Part shown: positions 9,041-16,767 of the stretch, piece after piece
Layout: every line of letters begins with the position of its first letter
Numbering within the stretch: position 1 is the first letter of the stretch
Origin: Arcicella aurantiaca
GTDB lineage: Bacteria; Bacteroidota; Bacteroidia; Cytophagales; Spirosomataceae
Reading direction: 5' to 3'
DNA length: 64,000 bases
Assembly: GCF_003148625.1 (NCBI RefSeq)
Contig: NZ_QGGO01000013.1
Span: 62,001-126,000, forward strand
Position numbers and translations under genes: made by a program
Notes under the pieces: model-generated
Database searches by the model: none
What the model was told of the DNA's origin: nothing
Seen by the model: only the letters and a program-made list of their open reading frames with translations

Positions 9041-9400
9041 AGACGTTGCCTGCAACGTCTTGAATTTAACATTATAGATATAGCAATAGGATGGAAAAAT
9101 ATTAGTAGAAATGTTGCCTGCAACGTCTTGAATTTAACATTAGAGATATAGCAATAGGATGGAAAAATATTGGTAGAAATGTTGCCTGCAACGTCTTGAA
9201 TTTAACATTATACATATAGCAATAGGATGGAAAAATATTAGTAGAAATGTTGCCTGCAACGTCTTGATACTAATTTAAAAAAGTTATTGCGTATCTGACT
9301 CTCAACGGAAGTCGTCGTTCAAAACGACGACTTCCGTAAAGTACGCATCAAATTATTAAAATTGGTATGAATTTAACATTATACATATAGCAATAGGAAT
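9037..9400. repeat. 68-bp tandem repeat carrying a REP palindrome, four copies
   Basis: The dyad GTTGCCTGCAACGTCT starts at 9045, 9113, 9181 and 9249, an exact 68-nt period. Each unit starts with GTAG followed by the dyad AGACGTTGCCTGCAACGTCT (or a one-arm variant beginning AAATG) and then an A+T-rich spacer containing TAGCAATAGGATGG. The fourth copy is split by a nested element at 9268-9367 and resumes at 9371. The GTAG plus hairpin layout is that of REP sequences used by RAYT transposases. Confidence 0.85.
9268..9367. repeat. Nested palindromic element, copy 3, inserted into the 68-bp repeat
   Basis: Outer arms of 26 nt at 9268-9293 and 9342-9367 begin with TACTAATTTAA and end with the near complement TTAAAATTGGTA. 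The inner perfect hairpin at 9305-9337 has 15-nt arms (ACGGAAGTCGTCGTT) and loop CAA. TGA is present on both sides (9265-9267 and 9368-9370), and removing the element plus one TGA restores the repeat unit seen in copies 1 to 3. This is direct evidence of an insertion. Confidence 0.85.
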
Positions 9401-9434
9401 AAAAAAAGCGTTGAAAATTTCAACGCTTTTTTTG
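9401..9434. terminator. Bidirectional intrinsic terminator
   Basis: A-tract, stem AGCGTTGAA, loop AAT, stem TTCAACGCT and T-tract; it can serve the plus-strand glycan cluster and the minus-strand isomerase gene. Confidence 0.85.
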
Positions 9435-9453
9435 TTTGATTTTTGGGAATTAT

Positions 9454-9478
9454 TAGACGTTGCAGGCAACGTCTCTAC
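9454..9478 (-). repeat. REP palindrome, AGACGTTGC family, single copy
   Basis: AGACGTTGCAGGCAACGTCT followed by CTAC. On the minus strand this is a GTAG-footed copy of the palindrome found in the 68-bp array. It lies directly downstream of the isomerase gene's stop codon. Confidence 0.75.
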
Positions 9479-9482
9479 AATT

Positions 9483-10541
9483 TTACAAACCTAAAATTCT
9501 TTTATTCAATTCAATATCAGCACCACCACCTGCAAAATCATCAAATATTTTTGATGTTGCTTGAATAATGTGAGAAGCAATAAATGGTGCTCCTTCTTCT
9601 GCTCCTTGAACGGGGTCTTTAATAGCACATTCCCATTCCATAACTGCCCAACCGTCGAAACCGTATTGCGTTAATTTTGAGAAAATCGAAGCAAAATCTA
9701 CTTGACCATCGCCCAATGAACGGAAACGTCCAGCACGATTTACCCACGACTGATACCCTCCATAAACACCTTGTTTTCCTGTTGCATTAAATTCTGCATC
9801 TTTTACGTGGAAAGCACGGATTCTTTCGTGATAAAAATCTATATATTGCAGATAATCAAGACATTGTAATACAAAGTGAGATGGGTCGTACAACAAACAA
9901 GCACGTGAATGATTGTTTACTTTTTCCAAAAACATCTCATACGTTTCGCCATCGTGCAAGTCTTCTCCTGGGTGAATTTCGTAACAAACGTCCACGCCAT
10001 GTTCGTCAAAATGGTTCAAAATTGGTAACCAACGATTCGCCAATTCTGTAAAACCCATATCTACCAAACCTTGTGGTCTTTGAGGCCAAGGGTACATGGT
10101 GTGCCAAAGTAAAGAACCCGAAAATGTTGCGTGCGATTTCAACCCTAAATTTTGAGAAGCCTGTGCTGCCCATTTCAATTGTTGAATCGCCCACTCAGTA
10201 CGAGCTTTAGGATTTCCTTTTACTGAATCTGGAGCAAAACCGTCAAAACCCGCATCGTAAGCAGGATTTACTGCTACTAATTGTCCTTGTAAATGGGTCG
10301 ATAACTCGGTAATTTGCAAACCTTTATCAGCTAACTTTCCTGTAAGTTCATCACAGTAAGTTTTAGAAGTTGCCGCTTTTTCAAGGTCGATGGCACGTGA
10401 ATCCCAAGTCGGAATTTGGATACCTTTATAACCTAAACCCGAAACCCAATCCGTAATAGAATCAAGTGAATTAAATGGTTCTTTATCGTCTAAAAATTGG
10501 GCTAAAAATATAGCAGGTCCTTTGATTGTTTTCATAATCAA
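9483..10541 (-). CDS. Sugar phosphate isomerase/epimerase (xylose isomerase-like TIM barrel)
   Basis: A protein of 350 to 352 residues, without a signal peptide. The start is either ATG at 10539-10541 or, more family-like (MKTIKGPAIFLAQF), the ATG at 10533-10535. Metal-binding residues of the AP-endonuclease-2-type barrel are visible: CYEIHPGED (Glu, His) near residue 190, LLYDPSHF near residue 220, FHVKDAEF near residue 248 and a late Glu in VMEWE near residue 302. Together with the Gfo/Idh/MocA gene upstream in the same direction, this suggests conversion of a keto or deoxy sugar or inositol. The substrate cannot be read from the sequence. Confidence 0.88.
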   Translation of the reverse strand: MIMKTIKGPAIFLAQFLDDKEPFNSLDSITDWVSGLGYKGIQIPTWDSRAIDLEKAATSKTYCDELTGKLADKGLQITELSTHLQGQLVAVNPAYDAGFDGFAPDSVKGNPKARTEWAIQQLKWAAQASQNLGLKSHATFSGSLLWHTMYPWPQRPQGLVDMGFTELANRWLPILNHFDEHGVDVCYEIHPGEDLHDGETYEMFLEKVNNHSRACLLYDPSHFVLQCLDYLQYIDFYHERIRAFHVKDAEFNATGKQGVYGGYQSWVNRAGRFRSLGDGQVDFASIFSKLTQYGFDGWAVMEWECAIKDPVQGAEEGAPFIASHIIQATSKIFDDFAGGGADIELNKRILGL

Positions 10542-10590
10542 TTGTGAATTAGTGAATTAGTGATTTGTGAATATATACTACCACAAAACT
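10541..10590. repeat. Word repeat (GTGAATTA), left bracket of the four-helix-bundle gene
   Basis: Words of the type TTGTGAATTAGTGAATTAGTG. Their complements (CACAATTCACAACTCACTAAA) lie on the other side of the gene at 11077-11098. Confidence 0.55.
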
Positions 10591-10591
10591 C

Positions 10592-11005
10592 CTAATCAGG
10601 TAAATTATTTTTCCGTTGAAGTGCATCTCCAACTGTTTTTCTTGATTTTGAGAGTATTTTTAAAATTTCACTGCCTTCATCAATTAAATTTTTCAATTTG
10701 GATTCTTGATGAAAATTTGCATCAATTGAGTATTCTAACCAGAATAAACTCTCGTCTAATTCTTCGATTACAATACTTAATTTCGCAAAAAACTCTTTAC
10801 TACTTCTTGACCTTCTGGCAGCACGATAATTTGCGACAGAAGATGCAGAAGAACGAACGAGTTGTCCTGCAATATTTTTAGCAGAAAGACTTTTCTGAAA
10901 TAAATTATCACAAACAGGAATACACCTCAAACCAAAGGATTTTATTCTTTGAAATAGCATTTCAGCAAACTCGTCTTGAGTTTTTGACGGAGTAGAATCA
11001 TTCAT
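10592..11005 (-). CDS. Four-helix-bundle protein (23S rRNA intervening-sequence family)
   Basis: A 137-residue, mostly helical protein. It contains FAEMLFQRIKSFGLRCI, then AGQLVRSSASSVANYRAARR near residue 46, then FFAKLSIVIEELDESLFWLE, the signature of the S23/four-helix-bundle family first seen inside rRNA intervening sequences. Members form oligomers; their function is unknown. It lies between two sugar-metabolism genes and is bracketed by inverted word-repeat sequences (10541-10590 and 11030-11100), which suggests it arrived as a cassette. It has no obvious connection with its neighbours. Confidence 0.88.
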   Translation of the reverse strand: MNDSTPSKTQDEFAEMLFQRIKSFGLRCIPVCDNLFQKSLSAKNIAGQLVRSSASSVANYRAARRSRSSKEFFAKLSIVIEELDESLFWLEYSIDANFHQESKLKNLIDEGSEILKILSKSRKTVGDALQRKNNLPD

Positions 11006-11029
11006 TTTAATAGTTTTGTAGATAAATAC

Positions 11030-11100
11030 ATTGATGAGTTGTGAACTGAGATTAGCACTTTATAACTACTCACAATTCACAACTCACTAAATCACAATTA
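11030..11100. repeat. Word repeat, right bracket of the four-helix-bundle gene
   Basis: Contains GAGTTGTGAACTGAG and, after a short spacer, CACAATTCACAACTCACTAA, so it is itself a quasi-palindrome as well as the complement of 10541-10590. Confidence 0.55.
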
Positions 11101-11105
11101 AAAAA

Positions 11106-12251
11106 CTAAACCTTCACCCAGCCTTGGCTTCTGTGCGAATCTAAGATTCTTTCGCAGATTAATAATTCACGGTAACCATCTGCAAATGTTGGGAATGGAG
11201 CGTTTTCTGGCATTTTTCCTGCTGCTACGGCTGCGTAAACTTCTTTGAAAAGCTGCTTTGATGTATCTGGGAAACCTTCGTTGTGTCCACCTGGGAAAGT
11301 CATTAATGCACCTGCTTCTGGGTATGCCAATGATGGGTCACGCATTAATACTTGGTTGTAGCTATCACGATTACCAATCCAAAGTTCGTTTGGTGCTTCT
11401 GAATTGAAAGCAAACGTTTTATTTGAACCTGAAATCTCTAATTTCAACTGATTTTTACGTCCTGCCGAAACTTGAGAAACCGTTACTAAACCTTTATTTC
11501 CGTTGTCAAAACGCAATAAAACGTTAGCCGTATCTTCCGTATTGATATTTACATCAGCATAATCTTCTGGTTGTAACATTTTTCCAGAATACGTTTCAAC
11601 TGGCTTCAATGGCTTTTTACGAGTTTTATGAACGGTGTTAAAATCAGCCATAACTTCTACCGTTTTTAAGCCTGTGATGTATTCGATTACGTCCATCAAG
11701 TGTGAGCCAATATCTGCAATAGCACGAGAATCTCCCGATTTGTCTGGTTCTAAACGCCAGTTATAATCTGTATTGAAGAACAACCAATCTTGTAAATAAG
11801 ACCCGATGATTGAATAAACATCACCTAAATCGCCTTTTTCACGCATGGTTTTCATCTGACGAACCAATGGATAATATCTCAAGTTGAAGTGAACCGCATT
11901 TACTAAACCTGTTTCTTTAGCAAGAACCACTAATTCCTCTGCTTCGTGCAAGTCTTTCGCCAATGGTTTTTCACAAACAACGTGTTTCCCAGCTAATAAA
12001 GCCGCTTTTGACTGTGAATAATGCAAGAAATTAGGCGTACAAATATGCACACACTGAATATCTTCCATCGCTAATAATTGGTCAAACGTACATGGACGTT
12101 CGATACCCAATTGAGCCGCTTTGGCAGTGGCTAATTCAATATTTACTTCACAAAGAGCAGTAACTTCAATATTTGGAAGACGACGAAGAGCTTCAATATG
12201 AGCTGGTCCGATAAATCCTGTGCCTACGACACCTACTTTAATTTTTGACAT
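11106..12251 (-). CDS. Gfo/Idh/MocA family NAD(P)-dependent oxidoreductase
   Basis: A 381-residue two-domain oxidoreductase. The N-terminal Rossmann fold starts KVGVVGTGFIGPAHIEAL (GxGxxG at residues 10-15). The catalytic-lysine motif CEKPLAKDL lies near residue 93, and IADIGSHLMDVIEYI near residue 178 provides the conserved His of the C-terminal domain. The closest general type is the sugar or inositol dehydrogenase-like group of Bacteroidota. No signal peptide is present, so it is cytoplasmic. It is probably cotranscribed toward the isomerase-like gene unless the cassette between them interferes. Substrate unknown. Confidence 0.9.
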   Translation of the reverse strand: MSKIKVGVVGTGFIGPAHIEALRRLPNIEVTALCEVNIELATAKAAQLGIERPCTFDQLLAMEDIQCVHICTPNFLHYSQSKAALLAGKHVVCEKPLAKDLHEAEELVVLAKETGLVNAVHFNLRYYPLVRQMKTMREKGDLGDVYSIIGSYLQDWLFFNTDYNWRLEPDKSGDSRAIADIGSHLMDVIEYITGLKTVEVMADFNTVHKTRKKPLKPVETYSGKMLQPEDYADVNINTEDTANVLLRFDNGNKGLVTVSQVSAGRKNQLKLEISGSNKTFAFNSEAPNELWIGNRDSYNQVLMRDPSLAYPEAGALMTFPGGHNEGFPDTSKQLFKEVYAAVAAGKMPENAPFPTFADGYRELLICERILDSHRSQGWVKV

Positions 12252-12373
12252 TTTTTGGTTGAATTTATTTTGGGGGTAAGATTGTTTAATTTCTACTTAA
12301 CTTAATCCTTTTTTATTGGGTTTTCCTCAATTATCTGATAACAAAAATACAATTTAAAATCCTTTAAGAACAA

Positions 12374-13405
12374 TTACTTTTCAATTCCTCCACCCAAAAT
12401 CTTCCGAATTTCTACATGATGCTTGAAGGTGTCTTTAAAATTATCGGCATCCCATGCGATATTTTCTAAAATGATGAGGTTTGTTTGGGTTTCGGGATAA
12501 TAAAAATTGGCAGAGGCAAAACCTGTTGCATAGCCACTGTGACCAATTTCTAAGGTTTTTCCTTTACGGTCAATTTGTAATCCGTAGCCATAATCTACTT
12601 TTCCGAAAATAAAATGGTCTCTTGAAGATGAAGCGGTGGTCATTAAATTGTAGCTTTTCTTAGAAAGTAGCTTCCCTCCGTGCAGATTTTTATTCCATAA
12701 TAACAAATCTTTTGCCGTCGAAATCATTCCTCCCGATGGAATTCTCAAATCAAGCAAAAGTCCTTCTACGATTTTCACTTTGCCCGTCGAATCTTCTACG
12801 TAACTGTTGACTAATTTTTTATGTTGGTTTAGGGCTGGACTCATCGAGTTTTTAATTCCACACGTTTTAAAGATTTCACTCATTAAAACCGCATAAGATT
12901 TTCCCGAAACTTTCTCCGCAATTTTTGCCAATAATTCGTAGCCAATATTTGAATACGAAAAACCTGTTGACGGCTTAAATTTCAAAGGTTTATTCCAATC
13001 CGTTACGCCTGAAGTATGATTCAATAACTGATGAACAGTGATGGAATCTAACCAAGTTTGGGGCATTTCTGGCAAATATTTTCGTACAGGAACGTGAAGT
13101 TCAATTTTTCCTTTTTCAAATTCTCGCAAAACCGCAACGGCTGTCATTTGCTTACTAATTGAACCAATAATAAATTGATTATCAAGCACCAAAGGCTTTT
13201 TTTTCTCTAAATTTGAATAACCTTGCACTTTGGAATAAAACACTTTTCCATTTTTAGAAATCAGGATAACACCGTTAAAAGGGCGTTTTATTTGTGTTTT
13301 CAGAAAGGAATCTATTTTGGCAGCAAGAGCAGTTTGTGAAAATATTTTTCCCGGAGAAATTAGAATAACAAATAATAAAACAAATAGAAATTTAGGGGTC
13401 ATCAT
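12374..13405 (-). CDS. Serine hydrolase of the beta-lactamase class C/esterase family
   Basis: A 343-residue exported protein with a signal peptide ending near residue 24 (ISPGKIFSQ). The catalytic tetrad motif S82-I-S-K85 (SxxK), Y151-S-N153 (YxN) and the third box HSGYATGF near residue 288 (HxG instead of KTG) are all present. The HxG box points to a peptidase or esterase of the class C-like group rather than a drug-inactivating beta-lactamase. Likely periplasmic. The start ATG at 13405 could also be the next Met one codon on. Confidence 0.88.
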   Translation of the reverse strand: MMTPKFLFVLLFVILISPGKIFSQTALAAKIDSFLKTQIKRPFNGVILISKNGKVFYSKVQGYSNLEKKKPLVLDNQFIIGSISKQMTAVAVLREFEKGKIELHVPVRKYLPEMPQTWLDSITVHQLLNHTSGVTDWNKPLKFKPSTGFSYSNIGYELLAKIAEKVSGKSYAVLMSEIFKTCGIKNSMSPALNQHKKLVNSYVEDSTGKVKIVEGLLLDLRIPSGGMISTAKDLLLWNKNLHGGKLLSKKSYNLMTTASSSRDHFIFGKVDYGYGLQIDRKGKTLEIGHSGYATGFASANFYYPETQTNLIILENIAWDADNFKDTFKHHVEIRKILGGGIEK

Positions 13406-13428
13406 TTAAGTTAGATTTAAAATACTTC

Positions 13429-13483
13429 GTAACCAGTAACCAGTAACCAGTAACCAGTAACCAGTAACCAGTAACCAGTAACC
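13429..13483. repeat. 7-bp tandem repeat GTAACCA, eight copies
   Basis: Eight perfect head-to-tail copies of GTAACCA (the last lacks one base) occupy almost all of the gap between the serine hydrolase start and the subtilase stop. No complementary arm is present, unlike the other word repeats of this window. Copy number is likely to vary between strains. Confidence 0.9.
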
Positions 13484-13486
13484 GTT

Positions 13487-15841
13487 TTATTCAACGGCTA
13501 ATTTACCCGAAGCCATAATTTTCTTGTCTTTCAAAATTACGTAAAAATATAGTCCCGAAGGCAAATTTATTGGCTCAATTTCATCTGTATTTGCTAATTC
13601 TTTTTGCAAAATCAACGCTCCTCTCCCATCGTACAATTGCCAAATTTCATTCGTTGGATTTTTGAGCTTAAATTTCAAATCATCGTACTTTCTAATCGGA
13701 TTTGGATACAAAATATATTGATTTTCGGCGAAGAAAAAGACGGTTTCATGATTAGAAAAGCCCTCCGTTCCATTTTGGAAAACTACTTTCAAACGATACG
13801 TATTTTCACCTTGCAACAACAGGTTTGCGTACTGATATTTCAAACGATTTTGGTTTGGAATTAAACTGTATAAATCCTTAAAATCTGTTCCGTCTAATTT
13901 CTGAAAAATAACATATTTAACCTGACTCAATGTTGAGAGTTCTGCACTTAACTGAGCATTTTTATCGTCTAAATTATCCACATTAAAAGTCTTCAAAAAA
14001 CATCCTACTCCTTGATTGTCAATGGCTATGGCATTACTTCTACGTCCTAATTTTCCGTTTTCTAAAATCGGAGCAACGGCAAAATATTTAGCTCCATATT
14101 TCTTTTTATTGATAACATTTGACGAACGATTAGTCTGAATTATTGGCTCTAAATATTGATTTCCTAATTGATAAACTACATAACGATTGACAAATTCGGG
14201 CGTATTCCAAAATAGCAAAAGTGAATCTGGACAATTGTAGCCCAACTTAATTTCTAAAGGTTTTGAAACGCTAAAAGTATCACTCAAAAATGCTTTATTG
14301 GCAACGCTCATACGCAAACGGGCAGGCGTGTAAAACAAATTTGGCACTTTCCAACGATATGAACCTTTCGACAAATCAATGTCGCCCACTCGTTGCCAAG
14401 AACGCCCTGCATTGGGCGAATATTCCAAAATCCCTTTTGTGTCTGAAAACGTTGATTTCCAACGAATTAAATTATTTTCATTGGGCGTTAAATTATCCTG
14501 ACTTTGTGGAAATTGCCATTGAAATTCATCGCCTAATTCCCAATCATATACCACTGAAAAAAATTGACTTCCTTTGGGAATTTTATAACCCGAAATCACC
14601 ACTGAATATTTGCCCGAAGAAGGATTTTCAAGCGTAATTTGTTCCACATTGTTTAACCCATCTCTACGACGAACGGGCAGTTTTTTCAAAGAATCAGCAT
14701 TCGGAAAGTTACTCAAAACCCAAGGCAAAATACGCTGTCCTTCGGGAGAAACTACAGATAAATCAAGGTCATTTACCAAAGCAATGGTAGCTTTTTCGGT
14801 AGCGGGTAAATCATTCCAAACTAAGGTAATTTTCAAGTTTTTTACGTTTGAAGGGATAGAAATAGAGTATGTTTGACTAACTCCATTGGTAATTTCTCCC
14901 GTAAAAAATCGCCCCGAATTAAGTGTTTGAACCGCTGCATAGGCATTTACATTTCCATAACCACTCTGATAATCAACACCTTTTGAACCAACATCTTCGG
15001 CACTATTTATCAAAAGGGCTTTTACCAAATGCGAAGGTGGTTTTACGTTATTTCTATTTCGTGCAAATTGTTGTTGCAAAAGCGTAGCCACACCCGAAAC
15101 TAAAGCCGCTGCCCCCGAACTTCCATCTTGTCCAAAAGCTACTAATTCGGGTTTGAGTCGCCCGTCATACGTGGGACCACGAGAGCTACGAGTTTCTATT
15201 TTCCCGACAGAATCTACCGCCCCAACCGTTATGATATTTTTAGCTTGCTTGAAACTGCCTGTAAGATTTGAATAATTGGCAATACCTTTAAAGTTGCCAT
15301 CAGTTGGCGTAATGTTTCCCGAATTTCCCGAAGAAAAAACGTGCAAAACATCATTCAGGCGGTTTATTGAAGCATCATAAGCAATAGCATTTGTACTATA
15401 AACATTCTGAATATCTGTGCCGTAGGAATGGTTTTCGAGAAAGATTTGATTTTTTCTATAAAAGTCATCCGATTCTGGGAGAAGATTGGCGAAAGAAATT
15501 GACATGATTTTGGCTTTCCATGCGATGCCTTTTCTGGAAACCGAATTATTCCCCGCCCCAGCCATAATTGTTGCCATGTCCGCCGCATGATTCGAAAATG
15601 AACTTGACGTTAAATTCGACCGAACTAAACGTCCTTGAAAATCAATATCTAAGGAATCTATTTTGTTTTCTTTAATAGCAATGGTAAAACCTTCGCCCAT
15701 CAAAACAGGGAAAAAACGATGTACGAGATTGATTTTATTCAAACTCAATTCCATTTCAGCAACGTTACTTTCGGGTAAAATAGTTTGAGCAAAAGTCGCT
15801 GAGGTTAAACACAATAAGAGAATCAAAGTGATTTTATTCAA
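13487..15841 (-). CDS. Subtilisin-like serine peptidase (S8) with type IX sorting domain
   Basis: A 784-residue secreted protein with a signal peptide (residues 1-19). The S8 domain runs from about residue 50 to 290: the His motif is SNHAADMATIMAG (H85), the oxyanion Asn lies in SSGNSGN (N173), and the nucleophile is S242 in GSSGAAALVSG. The usual catalytic-Asp segment reads GFTIAIKENKID, with Glu58 at the normal Asp place by my alignment; Asp62 is nearby. A beta-sandwich region follows. The last 75 residues (YPNP near residue 712, then LYDGRGALIL and LPSGLYFYVI) form a type A type IX secretion sorting signal. It is predicted to be exported and anchored or released by T9SS. Confidence 0.9.
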   Translation of the reverse strand: MNKITLILLLCLTSATFAQTILPESNVAEMELSLNKINLVHRFFPVLMGEGFTIAIKENKIDSLDIDFQGRLVRSNLTSSSFSNHAADMATIMAGAGNNSVSRKGIAWKAKIMSISFANLLPESDDFYRKNQIFLENHSYGTDIQNVYSTNAIAYDASINRLNDVLHVFSSGNSGNITPTDGNFKGIANYSNLTGSFKQAKNIITVGAVDSVGKIETRSSRGPTYDGRLKPELVAFGQDGSSGAAALVSGVATLLQQQFARNRNNVKPPSHLVKALLINSAEDVGSKGVDYQSGYGNVNAYAAVQTLNSGRFFTGEITNGVSQTYSISIPSNVKNLKITLVWNDLPATEKATIALVNDLDLSVVSPEGQRILPWVLSNFPNADSLKKLPVRRRDGLNNVEQITLENPSSGKYSVVISGYKIPKGSQFFSVVYDWELGDEFQWQFPQSQDNLTPNENNLIRWKSTFSDTKGILEYSPNAGRSWQRVGDIDLSKGSYRWKVPNLFYTPARLRMSVANKAFLSDTFSVSKPLEIKLGYNCPDSLLLFWNTPEFVNRYVVYQLGNQYLEPIIQTNRSSNVINKKKYGAKYFAVAPILENGKLGRRSNAIAIDNQGVGCFLKTFNVDNLDDKNAQLSAELSTLSQVKYVIFQKLDGTDFKDLYSLIPNQNRLKYQYANLLLQGENTYRLKVVFQNGTEGFSNHETVFFFAENQYILYPNPIRKYDDLKFKLKNPTNEIWQLYDGRGALILQKELANTDEIEPINLPSGLYFYVILKDKKIMASGKLAVE

Positions 15842-15869
15842 TGTAATGGCGGTTTAAATGTAAATTTCT

Positions 15870-15995
15870 GCCACAAAGACACTAATACACGAAGATATAA
15901 AACCTAAAACTCTCTTAACTATAATTGTAAATATCAAGAAACAAATATATTCTTAAAATACTATTAAAATCTTTGAGGCTTAGTGTCTTGGCGAC
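15870..15995. repeat. Word-repeat quasi-palindrome (AAAGACACTAA)
   Basis: GCCACAAAGACACTAATAC at 15870 and the near complement CTTAGTGTCTTGGCGAC ending at 15995 enclose an A+T-rich centre. It lies between the divergent subtilase and PAP2 genes and may therefore include their promoters. Confidence 0.65.
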
Positions 15996-16049
15996 AAAGT
16001 AAATCTATCTTGATTTTGAATAAACATATTCCGTTCCGAACTTTGTGGA

Positions 16050-16703
16050 ATGAAGCAAATTTTCAAAAAAAATCTAACTTTTTTCGTTCCGACCATCATT
16101 ATTTGGCTTGTAGTTTTGGCGTGCGTGCTTACCACTTCTAAGTTTGACCAAATGCAGTTTATCAATTCACATAATGATTTGTGGGCTGATTATTTCTTTG
16201 TGGGAGCTACACAGTTGGGAGAAGGCTGGTTTTGGGCGGCAATTATTTTGCTTTTTTTGTTTGTGAGTTACAATAGAGCATTGATTTTCACGGCTTCTTT
16301 GGTATTGAGTACCCTTCTTTCAACTTCTTTAAAATTCTTTTTTGATACTTTACGTCCCATCGCTTTTTTTAGAAATATAAAAGCAAATTGGCATTTAGTG
16401 GAAGGTATAGATATTAATGTTCACCTCAGTTTTCCGTCGGGGCATACCACTACGGCTTTTGCCATTTTTACCATGCTTACGCTTTTTTCTAAGAATAAAA
16501 ATTGGGGTTTTGTCTTCGTAATGTTGGCTTGGTTAACAGGTTATTCAAGATGTTATTTATTCCAACACTTCCCCGAAGATGTTCTTGGTGGAGTTATAAT
16601 TGGCGTTTTTAGTAGCATAATCGTTTATATTTGGCTCATGAATTTGCATACTAAAAATCCTAAGGCTTGGCATAAAAAACGTCTTTTAGGTAGTGGCGAA
16701 TAG
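16050..16703 (+). CDS. PAP2 family membrane phosphatase
   Basis: A 217-residue protein with about six hydrophobic segments. The three PAP2 motifs are complete: K94...R102-P103, P129-S-G-H132, and S166-R167...H173...D177. The family dephosphorylates lipid phosphates such as undecaprenyl diphosphate, phosphatidic acid or phosphatidylglycerophosphate at the membrane. It stands alone between divergent and convergent neighbours. Which lipid it uses is not visible; recycling of undecaprenyl diphosphate for glycan export would fit the locus upstream but is a guess. Confidence 0.9.
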   Translation: MKQIFKKNLTFFVPTIIIWLVVLACVLTTSKFDQMQFINSHNDLWADYFFVGATQLGEGWFWAAIILLFLFVSYNRALIFTASLVLSTLLSTSLKFFFDTLRPIAFFRNIKANWHLVEGIDINVHLSFPSGHTTTAFAIFTMLTLFSKNKNWGFVFVMLAWLTGYSRCYLFQHFPEDVLGGVIIGVFSSIIVYIWLMNLHTKNPKAWHKKRLLGSGE

Positions 16704-16721
16704 CATTTTTAATTTCTAACA

Positions 16722-16767
16722 TGATGCTTCTGCATCGGTGTCACTGTCCGATGCAGAAGCATCGGGT
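16722..16767. repeat. REP palindrome pair, CGATGCTTC family
   Basis: GATGCTTCTGCATCGG and its exact complement CCGATGCAGAAGCATC are separated by 9 nt and followed by GGGTTAC (GTAACCC on the other strand). A related copy lies at 59408-59465. It sits between the convergent PAP2 and metX genes. Confidence 0.8.

Noticed and set aside
9037-9270. CRISPR array
   Set aside because: The 68-bp units are repeated along their full length with no variable spacers and no cas genes are in the window.
10567-10881. Plus-strand frame of 104 codons opposite the four-helix-bundle gene
   Set aside because: Overlaps a recognisable family member; begins inside the word repeat and has no plausible start.
13429-13483. 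CRISPR-like or operator array at the GTAACCA repeats
   Set aside because: Contiguous 7-bp units without spacers: a simple microsatellite.
14290-14876. Plus-strand frames opposite the subtilase gene
   Set aside because: Composition is unlike neighbouring proteins and they overlap a strongly supported peptidase gene entirely.
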